Positions 35,301-45,507 of a DNA stretch of 64,000 bases are shown piece after piece. The DNA is from Tillandsia leiboldiana. Lineage: Eukaryota > Streptophyta > Magnoliopsida > Poales > Bromeliaceae. The translations under genes and the position numbers were made by a program. Under the pieces are notes generated by a model. It saw only the letters and a list, made by a program, of their open reading frames with translations. It searched no databases and was not told where the DNA came from. The stretch's first letter is position 1, and each line of letters starts with the position of its first letter. The DNA lies in contig CM055074.1 in assembly GCA_029204045.2 (NCBI GenBank), positions 14,187,164 through 14,251,163 on the forward strand, read 5' to 3'.

Positions 35301-35457
35301 CACCAATAAATTCAGTTGGATTAGACCATCCTAATTCAATTGATTGCCACACCCGTTCGTCGATGGAAATTAAAAAGGCTTTCATCCGTACTTTCCAGTA
35401 CGCATAATTTGTTCCATTGAAGAACGGAGGTCTGTTGATGTTTCCACCTTCAACCAT
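32362..35457 (-). CDS. gag-pol: Copia D gag-protease-integrase ORF, 1031 aa
   Basis: The most complete upstream ORF of the family here. From MVEGGNINRPPFF it has the Copia gag domain, CCHC knuckles CFKCRGYGHISTEC (about 306) and CFRCNFAGHIRRNC (about 576), a predicted coiled coil between them, the protease motif DSGCSRHMTGD (about 692), the GAG-pre-integrase zinc region (WHERLGH...CGGCQKGKE, about 816-855) and the integrase core from HMDLMGP (about 884). Gag and pol are in one frame with no stop between them. The ORF ends early at the integrase deletion (...INRVYLRPG then unrelated residues). It could supply Gag and protease but not integrase or RT. Confidence 0.92.
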   Translation of the reverse strand: MVEGGNINRPPFFNGTNYAYWKVRMKAFLISIDERVWQSIELGWSNPTEFIGDVRTIKPRSKWTKEEIDFSSYNGKGINALFNALSQTEFSRVSACETAKEIWDVLQVTHEGTNLVKIQKLQMLTSKFDSIFMAEIESFTDYYTRLQDIVNSCSNLGEKIPEFKVVRKLLRTLPERFRSKVTAIETIKHPDEIRVEELVGSLQTYEMTFPTNYSSGKASSSKSSGYALKTTKEEDADSSSSGDDENLSMEDFEKQLALLTRKFHRNFRRGNSSKTPSFGKWKKGKGSSSYMSRKQEGFSKDKKSTEGQVQCFKCRGYGHISTECPNKNPSKKKAMQAVTWDDTSSSNESSSSDEEDNATAFHASTSSPFMCLMASTSESLSNSTVEKIATDDESDNSEGEDFALAYHRLLRDSKKLAKQNKGLRGRLQDLEEEVKRVTSLSTDLVVERDNLIKANVSLQESNEQLDKNYIDMVNKANYFLKLNGEGRQEKLEMTETILQLKDDLQRFSSGRSKLDKLLGLGQSNKFGLGYNRTEDNFSSVGTVFVPQSVSPLPTPEFTTSNDNKPTSPSSESSSTKVCFRCNFAGHIRRNCKMGAKRSTQALLATTTKRVIPRKSNANYSKESSLGSSSNKTTTTSRKSDGSHKTLSPKVSTSQSFPTYTKTRKVWVRKGEIFPCLVTNISLHAYDNSSWYLDSGCSRHMTGDKNCFQNFEKISGGLVVFGDGQSSKIVGKGTVAIPDGPILNNVLFVDGLKTNLISISQLCDNGFSVNFSSVECIVTDKDHVFFLKGVRSENNCYVVPNKISENCNLASLNNETLWHERLGHINFKELARISNKDVVKGVPKLSLKQNIVCGGCQKGKESRTAHKNLNHVGTKHPLELLHMDLMGPTRQPSLGGKWYIFLLVDDFSRYSWVAFLKEKADTFDSFHEICLRIMIEKNEKIIRVRSDRGGEFINSKFIDFCTSNGIKHEFSAPYTPQQNGVVERKNRVVQEMARVMLHSRNLPLHFWAEAVNTAIYIINRVYLRPGIVLYFT

Positions 35458-35476
35458 TGTTTACAACCCTATTCCC

Positions 35477-35488
35477 GCTCCGATACCA
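35477..35488 (-). other. Primer-binding site of Copia D (one mismatch)
   Basis: TGGTATCGGAGC on the element strand. The family form is TGGTATCAGAGC, so one A-to-G change weakens pairing with initiator tRNA-Met. Confidence 0.85.
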
Positions 35489-35490
35489 CT

Positions 35491-36835
35491 TGTTGGGTTA
35501 TGTATAATTGGATCTAAATAGGGGAAAAAACACCTAGAGGGGGGTGAATAGGTGTAAACAATAAACACTCAAAAATCTTTGCGATATAAAACCCAATGCG
35601 GAAAAATAAATAACACGCAGAGATTTTTACGTGGAAAACTCCAAACCGGAGTAAAAAACCACGGGACCGATAACACGGTGAAATCCACTAGAATTAAACA
35701 CGTACAAGGTGATATACCGTACTCACAGACGACTCAACCTTTTCCATACGCTCCTAGTTGATTTTCTCCGCTCGCTCCACGACGCTTCTCGAATCCACGA
35801 TCTGCGTCCCACGCCGAATCCACGACGTCCAACGTCGACTCCACGACGTCTGACCGAATCCACGGTTTTCACCCAGTAGCACGCTTCGAATCCACGAACG
35901 TACCTCGCTCCGAATCCACGAGAGCGGTTGCACCTTGAATCCACAAGGCCACGCGAGTCCACGCGCCGATTTGGGATAAATCGTTGATTTTTGGGTGGTG
36001 ATGATCCGCCGAATACTTAGATTAGAAATAGATCGGAAATACCATCTATGTATTCATTGATTTGATTCTACTCAAAATGTGAGTATGAAAACCTAGAATC
36101 AAATCAATCAATATAGATGAAGAAACATAGGGTAATATCTATTGATTTCCTTTCTTCTCTATAGGTGGATTCATATGGCCGTATTTTTGATTTGGATATG
36201 ACGGCTTCCACGGCTTAAGCGGCTTCACCTAGAAAAATGAATCATAGGGTCTATTTATAGGTTAGAAACCCTTGGAAAAAGATAAGAATAAAAAATATCC
36301 TTTTCTGGAATTTTACATGACGACGATCCGGATCGGAGTTCGGCGATCCGGATTGTAGTAGCGAGAAAAACAGTTTCCAGAAAAACGAAGGTTCGGGATC
36401 CGGATCGAATTGCCTGATCCGGATCGTTCATACAGTTTCACCAAACACCAACGTTCGGGATCCGGATTGGAAAGCCTGATCCGGATCGTTCATAAAACAT
36501 GGTAAAACCAGTGTTCGGGATCCGGATCAAAGGAGGCTACGATCCGGATTGAACTTGTGTATGAACGAACACCCTTCGGGATCCGGATTGCAAAGTCTGA
36601 TCCGGATCCTGAACATGTCCCATGTCTAGTTTTTGATATTTATGCAATTACAAGTTCATCCAAGTGTTTCTACACTATAAGAAGTATTCGGATCACCAAA
36701 GATATTAAGTTAAACATACCTGATCCTTTTGAATTCTTCTTTCTTGAGATTGAGTTATATGATCCAACCTTCTTTTCCTTCAATCTTCAAGACTTAACCG
36801 AATTCACGAAATACGCCAACTTAAATTCCGTAACA
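35491..36835 (-). mobile_element. 5' LTR of Copia D, 1345 bp
   Basis: Ends TGTTACGGAATT and AACCCAACA. ATCCGGAT array at about 36325-36610, GTGGATTCG repeats at about 35785-35960. Confidence 0.95.
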
Positions 36836-38561
36836 AACAAACACCTCCTAGCCTGGCTTGCTAAAAGTAACAGTCCTCGCGGCACAATCAATAGTCGCGA
36901 AATAGCGAGCCAGCCAATCCATCCCCAGTACAATATCGAAATCTCGCAGCTGACTAAGGACCATCAGGTCCGCTGGCAAAATCCAAGACTCAAGCTGTAC
37001 AGGGCAAGACCAACAACACTCCTCTACATGCAATGTATGATCGGGAATCTGTACCTCTAATGCATGTGGCAACCGACCTAACTCTAGTCCATGAGATGAT
37101 GCAAATACTCTACTGATAAAAGAATGTGATGCACCGGTATCAAATAAAGTGCTAGCTCTAGTACCGAAAAGTAAAATGATACCTGCCACCACGTGGTCGG
37201 CTGCCGCGGAGTCCCCTACCTGGGCGGCGTAAACTCGCCCGCTCTGAGCTGGTGGTTGGTAGTCTGCAGGGTGGGAAGAAGGAGCCCTGCTCGCTGGAGC
37301 ATAAGGCCGCTGCTGGGGCACCGAAGGGGCTGATGCCGAGGAAGGAGCTGTCGACGCCGCAAAAGGGCAAGTGGCTCGCATATGACCAGACTGTCCACAG
37401 ATATAACATCGTCCCCACCGCTGATCGCAAGTGCTGGGAAAGTGCTGCCCTCCACAGAAGACACATCTATCAGACGACTGGGGCTGTCGGGACTGCTGCT
37501 GTGGCCTCCGAGACTGCTGCTGCTGCTGTCGCTGTGGCTGCCGCTGTGACCCCTGCTGTCGCGACTGCGACCTCTGCTGCTGCGAGTGCTGCTGCTGTCG
37601 CTGGGGCTGCTGCTGCTGCTGCTGGTACTGTGGGGGTCTCTGGGATCCCCCAGGCCCTCGCCGCTCCGAACGCCCACGGCCCGTAAACTGAGGCGGTGGC
37701 GGTCGGGGCGGCCTCCATGAACTGGCCTGTCCCCCATCGTCTGGCGCTGGCCGCTTCCTCTCAGAACTCTGAGCGACCAAGCCTCCACGCCTAGCGACCA
37801 CATGATCTCCCCTCTCAACCCACTCCGCGTGATCCACTGCCTCTGATAAAGTCTGAAGCCTCTGGGCATGCACCAAGGTATAAATCTTCGGGCGCAGACC
37901 CGTCTCAAAGAGCTCCACCTGGTGCAGTCCATCCCTGGCGACATAGGGTACGCAGTTGAGCAACTGCGTGAACTCCTGGAAGTAGTCCCACACTGTCCGG
38001 TCCCCCTGCTGAAGATTCTTCAAATCATCTTCTAGCTTTTTCTTCACGCTCGTGGAGAAATAAGTATCAAGGATCATCCTCCTGAACTCCGACCAGGGTA
38101 GCTGTCGGGTGATCTGAAACTCTAAGGGCTCGACCCGACGCCACCAAGCATCCGGATCCTCCTCTAGACAATGCACGACCATATGCACTCTGAATCTCGG
38201 ATCAATGAAGAAATCTCTGAACAACTTCTCCATTAATGCTAACCACGATCCTATCTCCCTTGGGTGAGTGCTCCGTCCAGAGAACCTAGGTGGTCCTCGC
38301 TGACAAAACTGGGTGAGTTTGTCAGCAAACTCCTGCTTCTCCGCTGGGGTCAAAGGCCTGATCACTCCCTGAGCCCCACTGCTCGACGACGGTGCCGTAG
38401 GGACTGGTGGAATAACCAGTGGTATAGCTGGTGGTACAGGGGCCTCTACAGTAGTAGGGGGAGGTGCAACCAACCTGGGCAAGCAACTGCTCGAACCTCT
38501 GCTCCTGTCGGCGGTGACTCTCCGCCAACTGGGCCACCATGGCCCTCAGCTCACTAATCTC
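36836..38561 (-). pseudogene. gag: Tekay gag and protease, interrupted by F at its start and D at its end
   Basis: The main frame is 36848-38482. It shows the retrotransposon gag domain (FSGRSTHPREIGSWLALMEKLF ... WSEFRRMILDTYF), a glutamine-rich linker, one CCHC knuckle (CYICGQSGHMRATC) and a protease with DTGASHSFIS (about residue 447). The first codons (MVAQLAESHRR...) are in another frame. Near 38468 this copy has an extra base compared with the fragment at 6885, so gag is frameshifted. A TAG at 36848-36850 after FSKPG is in frame with the pol ORF across the D insertion and fits a CAG-to-TAG change. Confidence 0.92.
37440..37640 (-). repeat. Gln-codon (CAG/CAA) low-complexity tract inside Tekay gag
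   Basis: Runs of CAG on the element strand encode a Q/R/S-rich linker before the zinc knuckle. On the other strand they create spurious Ala- or Cys-rich ORFs. Confidence 0.9.
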
Positions 38562-38805
38562 TGTTACGGAATTAAAGTTGGCGTATTTCGTGAATTCGGT
38601 TAAGTCTTGAAGATTGAAGATAAAGAAGGTTGGATCATATAACTCAATCTCAAGAAAGAAGAATTCAAAAGGATCAGGTATGTTTAACTATTTATCTTTG
38701 GTGATCCGAATACTTCTTATAGTGTAGAAACACTTGGATGAATTTTTATTTGCATAAAAATCAAAAACTGGACATGGGACATGTTCAGGATCCGGATCAG
38801 ATATT

Positions 38806-39075
38806 CCAATCCGGATCCGGAAGGGTGTTAGTTCATACGCAACTGCAATCCGGATCGTAGCCTTCCTTGATCCGGATCCCGAACACTGGTTTTTACCAAA
38901 ATATATGAACGATCCGGATCAGGCATTTCAATCCGGATCCCGAACATTGGTGTTTGGTGAATTGTATGAACGATCCGGATCAGGCACTTCGATCCGGATC
39001 CCGAACCTTTGTTTTTCTGGAAACTGTCTGTCTCGTTACTGCAATCCGGATCGCCGAAATCCGATCCGGATCGTC
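38806..39075. repeat. Array of the palindrome ATCCGGAT in the LTR U3 (10 copies)
   Basis: I count ten ATCCGGAT units in about 270 bp, often extended to GATCCGGATC and spaced roughly 20-35 bp. The array ends about 65 bp before the TATA box. Equivalent arrays are present in all six LTRs of A, D and F. Confidence 0.9.
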
Positions 39076-39403
39076 GTACTGAAAAATTACAGAAAAGGTT
39101 AGTTTTTGATTCTTATCTTTTTCCAATGGTTTCTAACCTATAAATAGACCCTACGATTCATTTTTTAGGGTAATCCAAAATACGGTCAAAAATAGAAAAA
39201 TCCACAGATAGAGAAGAAAGGAAATACTATATCTAATTCTATGTTTCTTCATCTATTCTATTGATTTGATTCTAGGTTTTCCAAACTCATATTTTGAGTA
39301 GAATCAAATTAATGAATACTTAGATGGTATTTCCGATCTATTTCTAATCTAAGTATTCGGCGGATCATCACCACCCAAAAACAACGATTTATCCCAAATC
39401 GGC

Positions 39404-39590
39404 GCGTGGACTCGCGCGGTCTTGTGGATTCAAGGTGCAACCGCTCTCGTGGATTCGGAGCGAGGTACGTTCGTGGATTCAAAGCGTGCTACTGGGTGAA
39501 GACCGTGGATTCGGTCGGACGTCGTGGAGTCGACATTGGACGTCGTGGATTCGGCGTTGGACGCAGATCGTGGATTCGAGAAGCGTTGCG
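39404..39590 (+). repeat. Degenerate GTGGATTCG repeats in the LTR leader
   Basis: Eight GTGGATTC-like units (including GTGGACTC and GTGGAGTC) at irregular 20-30 bp spacing, interleaved with GACGTC and CGTTGGACG segments. They lie downstream of the TATA box and so in the transcribed leader. Confidence 0.8.
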
Positions 39591-39882
39591 GAGCGAGCGG
39601 AGAAGATCAACTAGGAGCGTATGGAAAAAGGTTGAGTCGTCTGTGAGTACGGTATATCACCTTTGTACGTATTATAATTCTAGTGGATTTCACCGTGTTA
39701 TCGGTCCCGTGGTTTTTTACTCCGGTTTGGAGTTTTCCACGTAAAAATCTCTGCGTGTTATTTATTTTTCCGCATTGGGTTTTATATCGCAAAGATTTTT
39801 GAGTGTTTATTGTTTACACCTATTCACCTCCCTCTAGGTGTTTTTTCCCCTATTTAGATCCAATTATACATAACCCAACAAG

Positions 39883-39893
39883 TGGTATCAGAG
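39883..39893 (+). other. Primer-binding site of Copia F
   Basis: TGGTATCAGAG, 2 nt after the LTR, complementary to initiator tRNA-Met. The following base is A where A has C. Confidence 0.88.
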
Positions 39894-39913
39894 AGGGAAT
39901 AGGGTTGTAAACA

Positions 39914-41940
39914 ATGGTTGAAGGTGGAAACATCAACAGACCTCCGTTCTTCGATGGAACAAATTATGCGTACTGGAAAGTACGGATGAAAGCCTTTTTA
40001 ATTTCCATCGACGAACGGGTGTGGCAATCAATTGAATTAGGATGGTCTAATCCAACTGAATTTATTGGTGATGTTCGCACCATCAAACCTAGGTCGAAAT
40101 GGACCAAGGAAGAGATAGATTTTTCTTCTTACAATGGCAAAGGGATTAATGCTCTATTTAATGCTTTCAAACTGAGTTCTCTCGCGTCTCGGCATGTGAG
40201 ACTGCGAAAGAAATCTGGGATGTTCTTCAAGTTACGCATGAGGGAACTAACCTTGTGAAGATTCAGAAACTGCAAATGCTTACGAGCAAGTTTGACTCTA
40301 TTTTCATGGCAGAAAATGAATCTTTCACAGATTACTATACACGATTGCAAGACATCGTAAACACATGTGCTAACTTGGGAGAGAAGATTCCAGAATTTAA
40401 AGTTGTAAGAAAAATATTAAGAACTCTTCCTGAAAGATTTCGTTCCAAGGTTACGGCCATTGAAACTATTAAACACCCGGACGAAATCCGTGTAGAAGAA
40501 TTAGTTGGTTCTTTACAAACATATGAAATGACATTTCCTACTAACTATTCTTCGGGAAAAGCATCATCTTCTAAGTCTTCAGGTTTAGCATTGAAAACAA
40601 CAAAAGAAGAAGACGCGGATTCATCCTCCTCAGACGATGATGTAAACCTATCTATGGAGGACTTTGAGAAGCAGCTTGCTCTCTTGACAAGAAGATTTCG
40701 CCGAAACTTTCGAAGGGGTAACTCAAGCAAAACTCCATCCTTCGTAAAGTCGAAGAAAGGCAAAGGTTCTTCAAGTTTCAAACCAAGAAAGTAAGAGGGT
40801 TTTTCTAAGGATAAGAAAAGCTCAGAAGGACAAGTCCAATGCTTCAAGTGCAGAGGGTACGGCCATATCTCAACGGAGTGTCCAAATAAGAATCCGCCCA
40901 AGAAGAAGGCGATGCAAGCCGTCACTTGGGATGACACCTCATCGTCAAATGAGTCATCGTCAAGTGATGAAGAAGATAACGCAACGACGTTCCATGCGTC
41001 CACATCTTCACCCTTCATGTGCTTAATGGCAAGTACATCCGAGTCATTGTCCAACTCCTCCCAAGTTGAAAAGAATGCAACGAACGATGAATCGGATAAT
41101 TCGGAAGGTGAAGATTTTGCTCTAGCCTACCACAGACTTTTGAGGGATTCAAAGAAACTGGCTAAGCAAAACAAGGGGTTGAGAGGGAGATTGCAGGATC
41201 TCGAAGAAGAAGTAAAAAGGGTAACTTCTCTCTCGACTGATCTTGAAGTGGAAAGGGATAATCTGATAAAAGCAAATGCTTCACTTCAAGAGTCCAATGA
41301 GCAATTCGAGAAGAATTATGTAGATATGGTGAACAAAGCGAATTACTTCTTGAAGCTCAACGGCGAGGCTCGACAGGAAAAATTGGAAATGACAGAGACC
41401 ATTCTCCAACTCAAGGATGACTTACAGCGATTTTCATCAAGAAGGAGTAAGTTGGATAAGCTTCTTGGTCTTGGTCAATCAAACAAATTCGGCCTCGGAT
41501 ACAATCGAACTGAAGACAATTTTAGTTCGGTTGGGACAGTCTTTGTGCCCCAGTCGGCATCTCCTCCTCCGACACCGGAATTGACGACAAACAACGACAA
41601 CAAACAGACTTCCCCCTCTTCGGAATCGTCAAGCATCAAGGTATGTTTTCGTTGTGGTATTGCAGGGCACATAAGGAGAAATTGCAAGATGGGAGCCAAA
41701 CGCTCAACTCAAGCACTTCTTGCAACGACTACCAAAAGGGTGATTCCTCGGAAATCAAATGCAAATTATTCGAAGGAAAAGAGCCTCGGTAGTTCATCAA
41801 ACAAGACGACAACGTCAAGGAAAAGCGATGGATCACACAAGACGCTTTCACCAAAGGTATCAACTTCACAATCATTTCCGACGTACTCCAAAACTCAAAA
41901 GGTTTGGGTACGCAAAGGTGAATTCTTCTTTCATCCTTGA
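39914..41940 (+). pseudogene. gag: Copia F gag (one frameshift, one stop)
   Basis: It starts MVEGGNINRPPFF at 39914. A small deletion near 40167, at the sequence NALSQTEFS of D, shifts the frame, which continues at 40255. CAA to TAA after KPRK stops it at 40792-40794. The same frame reopens and runs to 41940 with the CCHC knuckles (CFKCRGYGHISTEC before 40912; CFRCGIAGHIRRNC near 41645) and the predicted coiled coil. It ends FFFHP at the same deletion junction as A. It cannot make full-length Gag. Confidence 0.92.
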
Positions 41941-44462
41941 ACCACGTTGGTACTAATCGGCCCTTAGAATTATTGCATATGGATTTAATAGGGCCGACAC
42001 GTCAACCATCCTTGGGAGGTAAATGGTATATTTTCTTATTGGTTGATGATTTCTCTAGATACTCATGGGTAGCATTTTTAAAAGAGAAAGCTGATACTTT
42101 TGATTCTTTTCACGAGATTTGCCTTCGTATTATGATTGAAAAGAATGAAAAGATCATTCGTGTTAGAAGTGATAGAGGTGGAGAATTCATAAATTCTAAA
42201 TTCATTGATTTTTGCACTTCCAATGGCATTAAACATGAATTCTCAGCACCCTATACACCTCAACAGAATGGTGTAGTCGAGCGCAAAAATAGGGTTGTAC
42301 AAGAGATGGCACGTGTTATGCTTCATAGCCGGAATTTACCGTTATATTTTTGGGCTGAAGCTGTGAACACTGCAATCTATGTTATTAATCGAGTTTATTT
42401 GCGCCCGAGAACTTTAAATACACCATATGAACTATGGTTCTGTAGAAAACCAAACATCAAATATTTTCGTATCTTTGGGAGTCGGTGTTACATTTTACGT
42501 GACCGCGAAAATCTTGGAAAGTTTGACTCTCGAAGTGACGAAGGGATTTTCTTGAGTTATTCTACAAATAGTAGAGCATATCGGGTATTTAACTTGGAAT
42601 CTAAAACGATTGTAGAATCCATAAATGTTAAAGTAGATGAAGCTTTCCACTTTGTATCTGATAAATCTACCCCTGATATCTCTCTTGATGATGATACTCC
42701 TGTAAATGCATCTTCTCATGATAATACTTCCAATATTAATGATGCATCTAATGGTTCTTCAAGTTTATCTGATATGCAGGAATCATCTCATGTACCTCCG
42801 AGTACTCCATTACCTCAAACGTTACGCATCTCCAAGGATCATCCTGAATCAAACATTATTGGAGACCCACAAGAAGGAGTCAGAACTCGGAGGCAGTTGG
42901 TTTGTGGATTCGCTTGTTACGTTTCCATGATCGAACCAAAGAACGTCGATGAAGCTCTTCAGGATGACTACTGGATTGAAGCAATGCAGGAAGAGCTCCA
43001 TCAGTTTGAACGAAACAAAGTCTGGGAATTAACGACGCCTCCGAAGCAACACAATGTGATCGGTACTAAATGGATTTTCAAGAACAAGAAAAATGAGGAT
43101 GGTACCATCATCAGGAACAAAGCACGGTTAGTTGCTCAAGGCTACTCTCAAATAGAAGGTATAGACTTTGATGAAACGTTCGCCCCTGTAGCTAGACTCG
43201 AGTCCATTCGTATCTTATTCGCTATTGCTTGTCACTTTAAAATAAAACTCTTTCAAATGGACGTTAAGAGCGCGTTTTTAAATGGGTTTTTAAATGAGAA
43301 AGTTTATGTGGCTCAACCGAAAGGTTTTGTAGGCTGTAAACTACCTAACCATGTTTTTCGTTTGAAAAAGGCTCTTTACGGTTTAAAACAAGCACCGCGA
43401 GCGTGGTACGAAAGGTTGACAAAGCACCTTTTGGAGAAGGGCTATACTCGAGGGGGAGCAGATCAGACTCTCTTTGTGAAGCATTATCAAGATAACTTCA
43501 TTGTTGCACAAATCTATGTCGATGACATTGTATTTGGAGCAACAAAGGATAATGATGCTTCTAAATTCGCAGAAACCATGGAAAGCGAATTTGAGATGTC
43601 TATGATGGGCGAACTGACATACTTTCTTGGATTGCAAGTGAAACAAAATGGTGAAGGCATCCATCTGTGTCAATCCAAGTATGCAAAGGAGTTGGTAAAG
43701 AAATTCGGATTAGAAGATTCTAAAGATTTTCCTACTCCTATGGGAACTAGCAATAAGGGATTAGGAAGTGAATCTCTTAGTGATAGTGTAGACGAGAAAC
43801 TCTATCGAAGTATGATTGGAAGTCTACTCTACCTCACAGCTAGTCGCCCGGACATATCCTTTAGTGTTGGGATCTGCGCGAGATATCAGTCAGCACCAAA
43901 GGAGGATCACCTGAAAGCGGTGAAACGGATCATCCGGTACGTCAAAGGAACTGTAAACTTCAGAATTTGGTATCCTATGGGAACAAGTCTAGACATTATA
44001 GGATATTCAGATGCCGATTGGGCAGGATCAGTGGATGATCGGAAAAGTACGAGTGGTGCATGTTTCTATCTTGGCCATTGTCTTGTTGCATGGCATAGTA
44101 AAAAGCAAAACTGCATTGCACTCTCGACTGCCGAAGCGGAATATATCTCAGCGGGTAGTTGTTCAACTCAACTCATTTGGATGAAAAGCGTGTTGAGCGA
44201 CTTCCGGATTTCAGCAACTTCGGTAACTGTTTTATGTGACAACACTAGTGCTATAAACATTTCAAAAAACCCTATGTTGCACTCTAGAACAAAACACATT
44301 GAACTTAGATATCAGTTTCTTAGAGAGCTAGTTGAATCAAATATTCTTCAAATTTCCTACATTTCAACTGAAGATCAATTAGCTGACTTTTTAACAAAAC
44401 CTTTGGATCAAAAACGTTTTATTCATTTGCGTAAAGCAATTGGAATGCTTTCCTTGAAATAA
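41937..44462 (+). CDS. pol: Copia F pol: integrase core, RT, RNase H, 841 aa open frame
   Basis: The longest undamaged RT-bearing frame of the window. The integrase core has HMDLIGP (about residue 17), SDRGGEF (about 83) and QQNGVVERKN (about 118). The linker is acidic and Ser-rich (about 230-300). RT starts NKVWELTTPPKQHNVIGTKW (about 360) and has YVDDIVFG at about 528. RNase H has GYSDADWAGS (about 689) and STAEAEYISAGS. Protease and the integrase HHCC region are absent because of the shared deletion, which also puts pol 2 nt out of frame with gag. RT/RNase H might still fold. A normal Gag-Pol could not be made from this copy (inference). Confidence 0.93.
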   Translation: MNHVGTNRPLELLHMDLIGPTRQPSLGGKWYIFLLVDDFSRYSWVAFLKEKADTFDSFHEICLRIMIEKNEKIIRVRSDRGGEFINSKFIDFCTSNGIKHEFSAPYTPQQNGVVERKNRVVQEMARVMLHSRNLPLYFWAEAVNTAIYVINRVYLRPRTLNTPYELWFCRKPNIKYFRIFGSRCYILRDRENLGKFDSRSDEGIFLSYSTNSRAYRVFNLESKTIVESINVKVDEAFHFVSDKSTPDISLDDDTPVNASSHDNTSNINDASNGSSSLSDMQESSHVPPSTPLPQTLRISKDHPESNIIGDPQEGVRTRRQLVCGFACYVSMIEPKNVDEALQDDYWIEAMQEELHQFERNKVWELTTPPKQHNVIGTKWIFKNKKNEDGTIIRNKARLVAQGYSQIEGIDFDETFAPVARLESIRILFAIACHFKIKLFQMDVKSAFLNGFLNEKVYVAQPKGFVGCKLPNHVFRLKKALYGLKQAPRAWYERLTKHLLEKGYTRGGADQTLFVKHYQDNFIVAQIYVDDIVFGATKDNDASKFAETMESEFEMSMMGELTYFLGLQVKQNGEGIHLCQSKYAKELVKKFGLEDSKDFPTPMGTSNKGLGSESLSDSVDEKLYRSMIGSLLYLTASRPDISFSVGICARYQSAPKEDHLKAVKRIIRYVKGTVNFRIWYPMGTSLDIIGYSDADWAGSVDDRKSTSGACFYLGHCLVAWHSKKQNCIALSTAEAEYISAGSCSTQLIWMKSVLSDFRISATSVTVLCDNTSAINISKNPMLHSRTKHIELRYQFLRELVESNILQISYISTEDQLADFLTKPLDQKRFIHLRKAIGMLSLK

Positions 44463-45399
44463 CCTCTTTTTGAAACTCTTGTTTAGGTTAGGTTTTGTTT
44501 TTGTGTTTTTGTTCATTATCTATGCTTAGACATAGAACATTAATTGAGCATTAGTTGTATTGACTTTAATTGCATCCTTTTATATATTTAGAAATTTATT
44601 ATGCTTTAGATATCATAATATTTCATTTGATGCAATGATCATTTATGTCAATTAAATCATCTTTGTTTTGATCAAAGTCAATTTCTCTCTCAATGATCTC
44701 TTGGTATAGTTATTATCTTATTTGACTATTTAGTCGAGTATGAAATCGAGATCAATATTTGGTTGAATACTTTATATCTTAAATAATTGATAGCCAATTG
44801 AGGGGGAGTCAAAGAAGTGTTATGCTCAAAAGATGTGGAAAGAGTTACATCCCAATGAGGAGTGTGAAAACTACCACCACATGGAAGAAAGAGCTACCAC
44901 CTCGGTCGTCCGAGTACTGTGTGCAGCTACCACATGTATACCAAGCAAGGTTTTTCAAGTTTGATTAAATAAAATGCATGTTGAAATACTTGACTCTGTC
45001 AAAATTTCAAGGTTGGTATAAGGTGGGAATTTTAATGAAAGATGCTCAAAGAGCCACTCTCTTTAATAAATTGACTAGATATATTATCTAACTTATCTGG
45101 GATTTCAGACATCTATTGATCTTGGTATTTCATTTTCTTTACCAAATTGATGATTTGATAAAGGCATTACTCATAAGATCAAGTTAGATGTAATTGAAGT
45201 TGTTCAACTTTAAGGGATTTAATTTTTATAAATTTTCGTTTCATTTGTTGAATATTTTTGATAGATTTGGCATAATCTATTTCTTGTTGTATGAAATGAT
45301 GATTTTCGTTTAAAGTTGATACACAAAAGTGCTTACAATCTTTTTCTGGATTTTCTAGAATTTTTCTGAATTTTTCTGAAGAAAGAGTTGGAGCCGATC
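44463..45399 (+). other. pol-to-accessory-ORF spacer of Copia F
   Basis: Non-coding, AT-rich, collinear with the spacers of A and D. It contains the inverted repeat CTCGGTCGTCCGAG at 44901-44914. Confidence 0.7.
44901..44914. repeat. Conserved inverted repeat in the pol-env spacer (copy F)
   Basis: Identical to 3546-3559 and to the complement at 16118-16131 and 29949-29962. It lies between direct repeats of AGCTACCAC. Confidence 0.6.
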
Positions 45400-45507
45400 C
45401 GGATTGGACAAGCCGATCCGGATCCCGAACGCAGGTATTTTCTGCGGGTAGCCAATCCGGATCAGAATAACGAACTGATCCGGATCGCGGCTAGGGTTTT
45501 ATATAGA
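45400..45507 (+). promoter_or_regulatory. Predicted internal promoter of the accessory ORF (copy F)
   Basis: Four ATCCGGAT palindromes (about 45406-45486) are followed within about 15 bp by TTTATATAGAAC (TATA at about 45498-45506). This mirrors the order palindrome array, then TATA, in the LTR. Confidence 0.62.

Larger units (their letters stand above)
24729..36835 (-). mobile_element. SIRE-type Copia element D, complete, inserted in the Tekay element just after the protease domain
   Basis: The target-site duplication AACAA lies at 24724-24728 and 36836-36840. LTRs: 35491-36835 (1345 bp) and 24729-26655 (1927 bp, which is 1346 bp once the nested TRIM and its duplicated target are removed). 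By eye about 14 differences separate its LTRs. D keeps protease and the complete integrase N-terminus, unlike A and F. Confidence 0.97.
38562..39880 (+). mobile_element. 5' LTR of Copia F, 1319 bp
   Basis: Starts TGTTACGGAATT and ends AACCCAACA. A TATA box (CTATAAATAGACC) lies near 39138. Upstream is the ATCCGGAT array; downstream are the GTGGATTCG repeats (39404-39590). Confidence 0.95.

Noticed and set aside
37252..37718. Ala- or Cys-rich ORFs opposite Tekay gag
   Set aside because: They are frame shadows of the CAG/CAA tract that encodes the Q-rich linker of gag on the - strand.
38806..39075. CRISPR-like array because of the regularly spaced ATCCGGAT units
   Set aside because: Units are 8-10 bp, spacing is irregular, spacers are conserved between copies, and there are no cas genes. 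This is plant LTR DNA.
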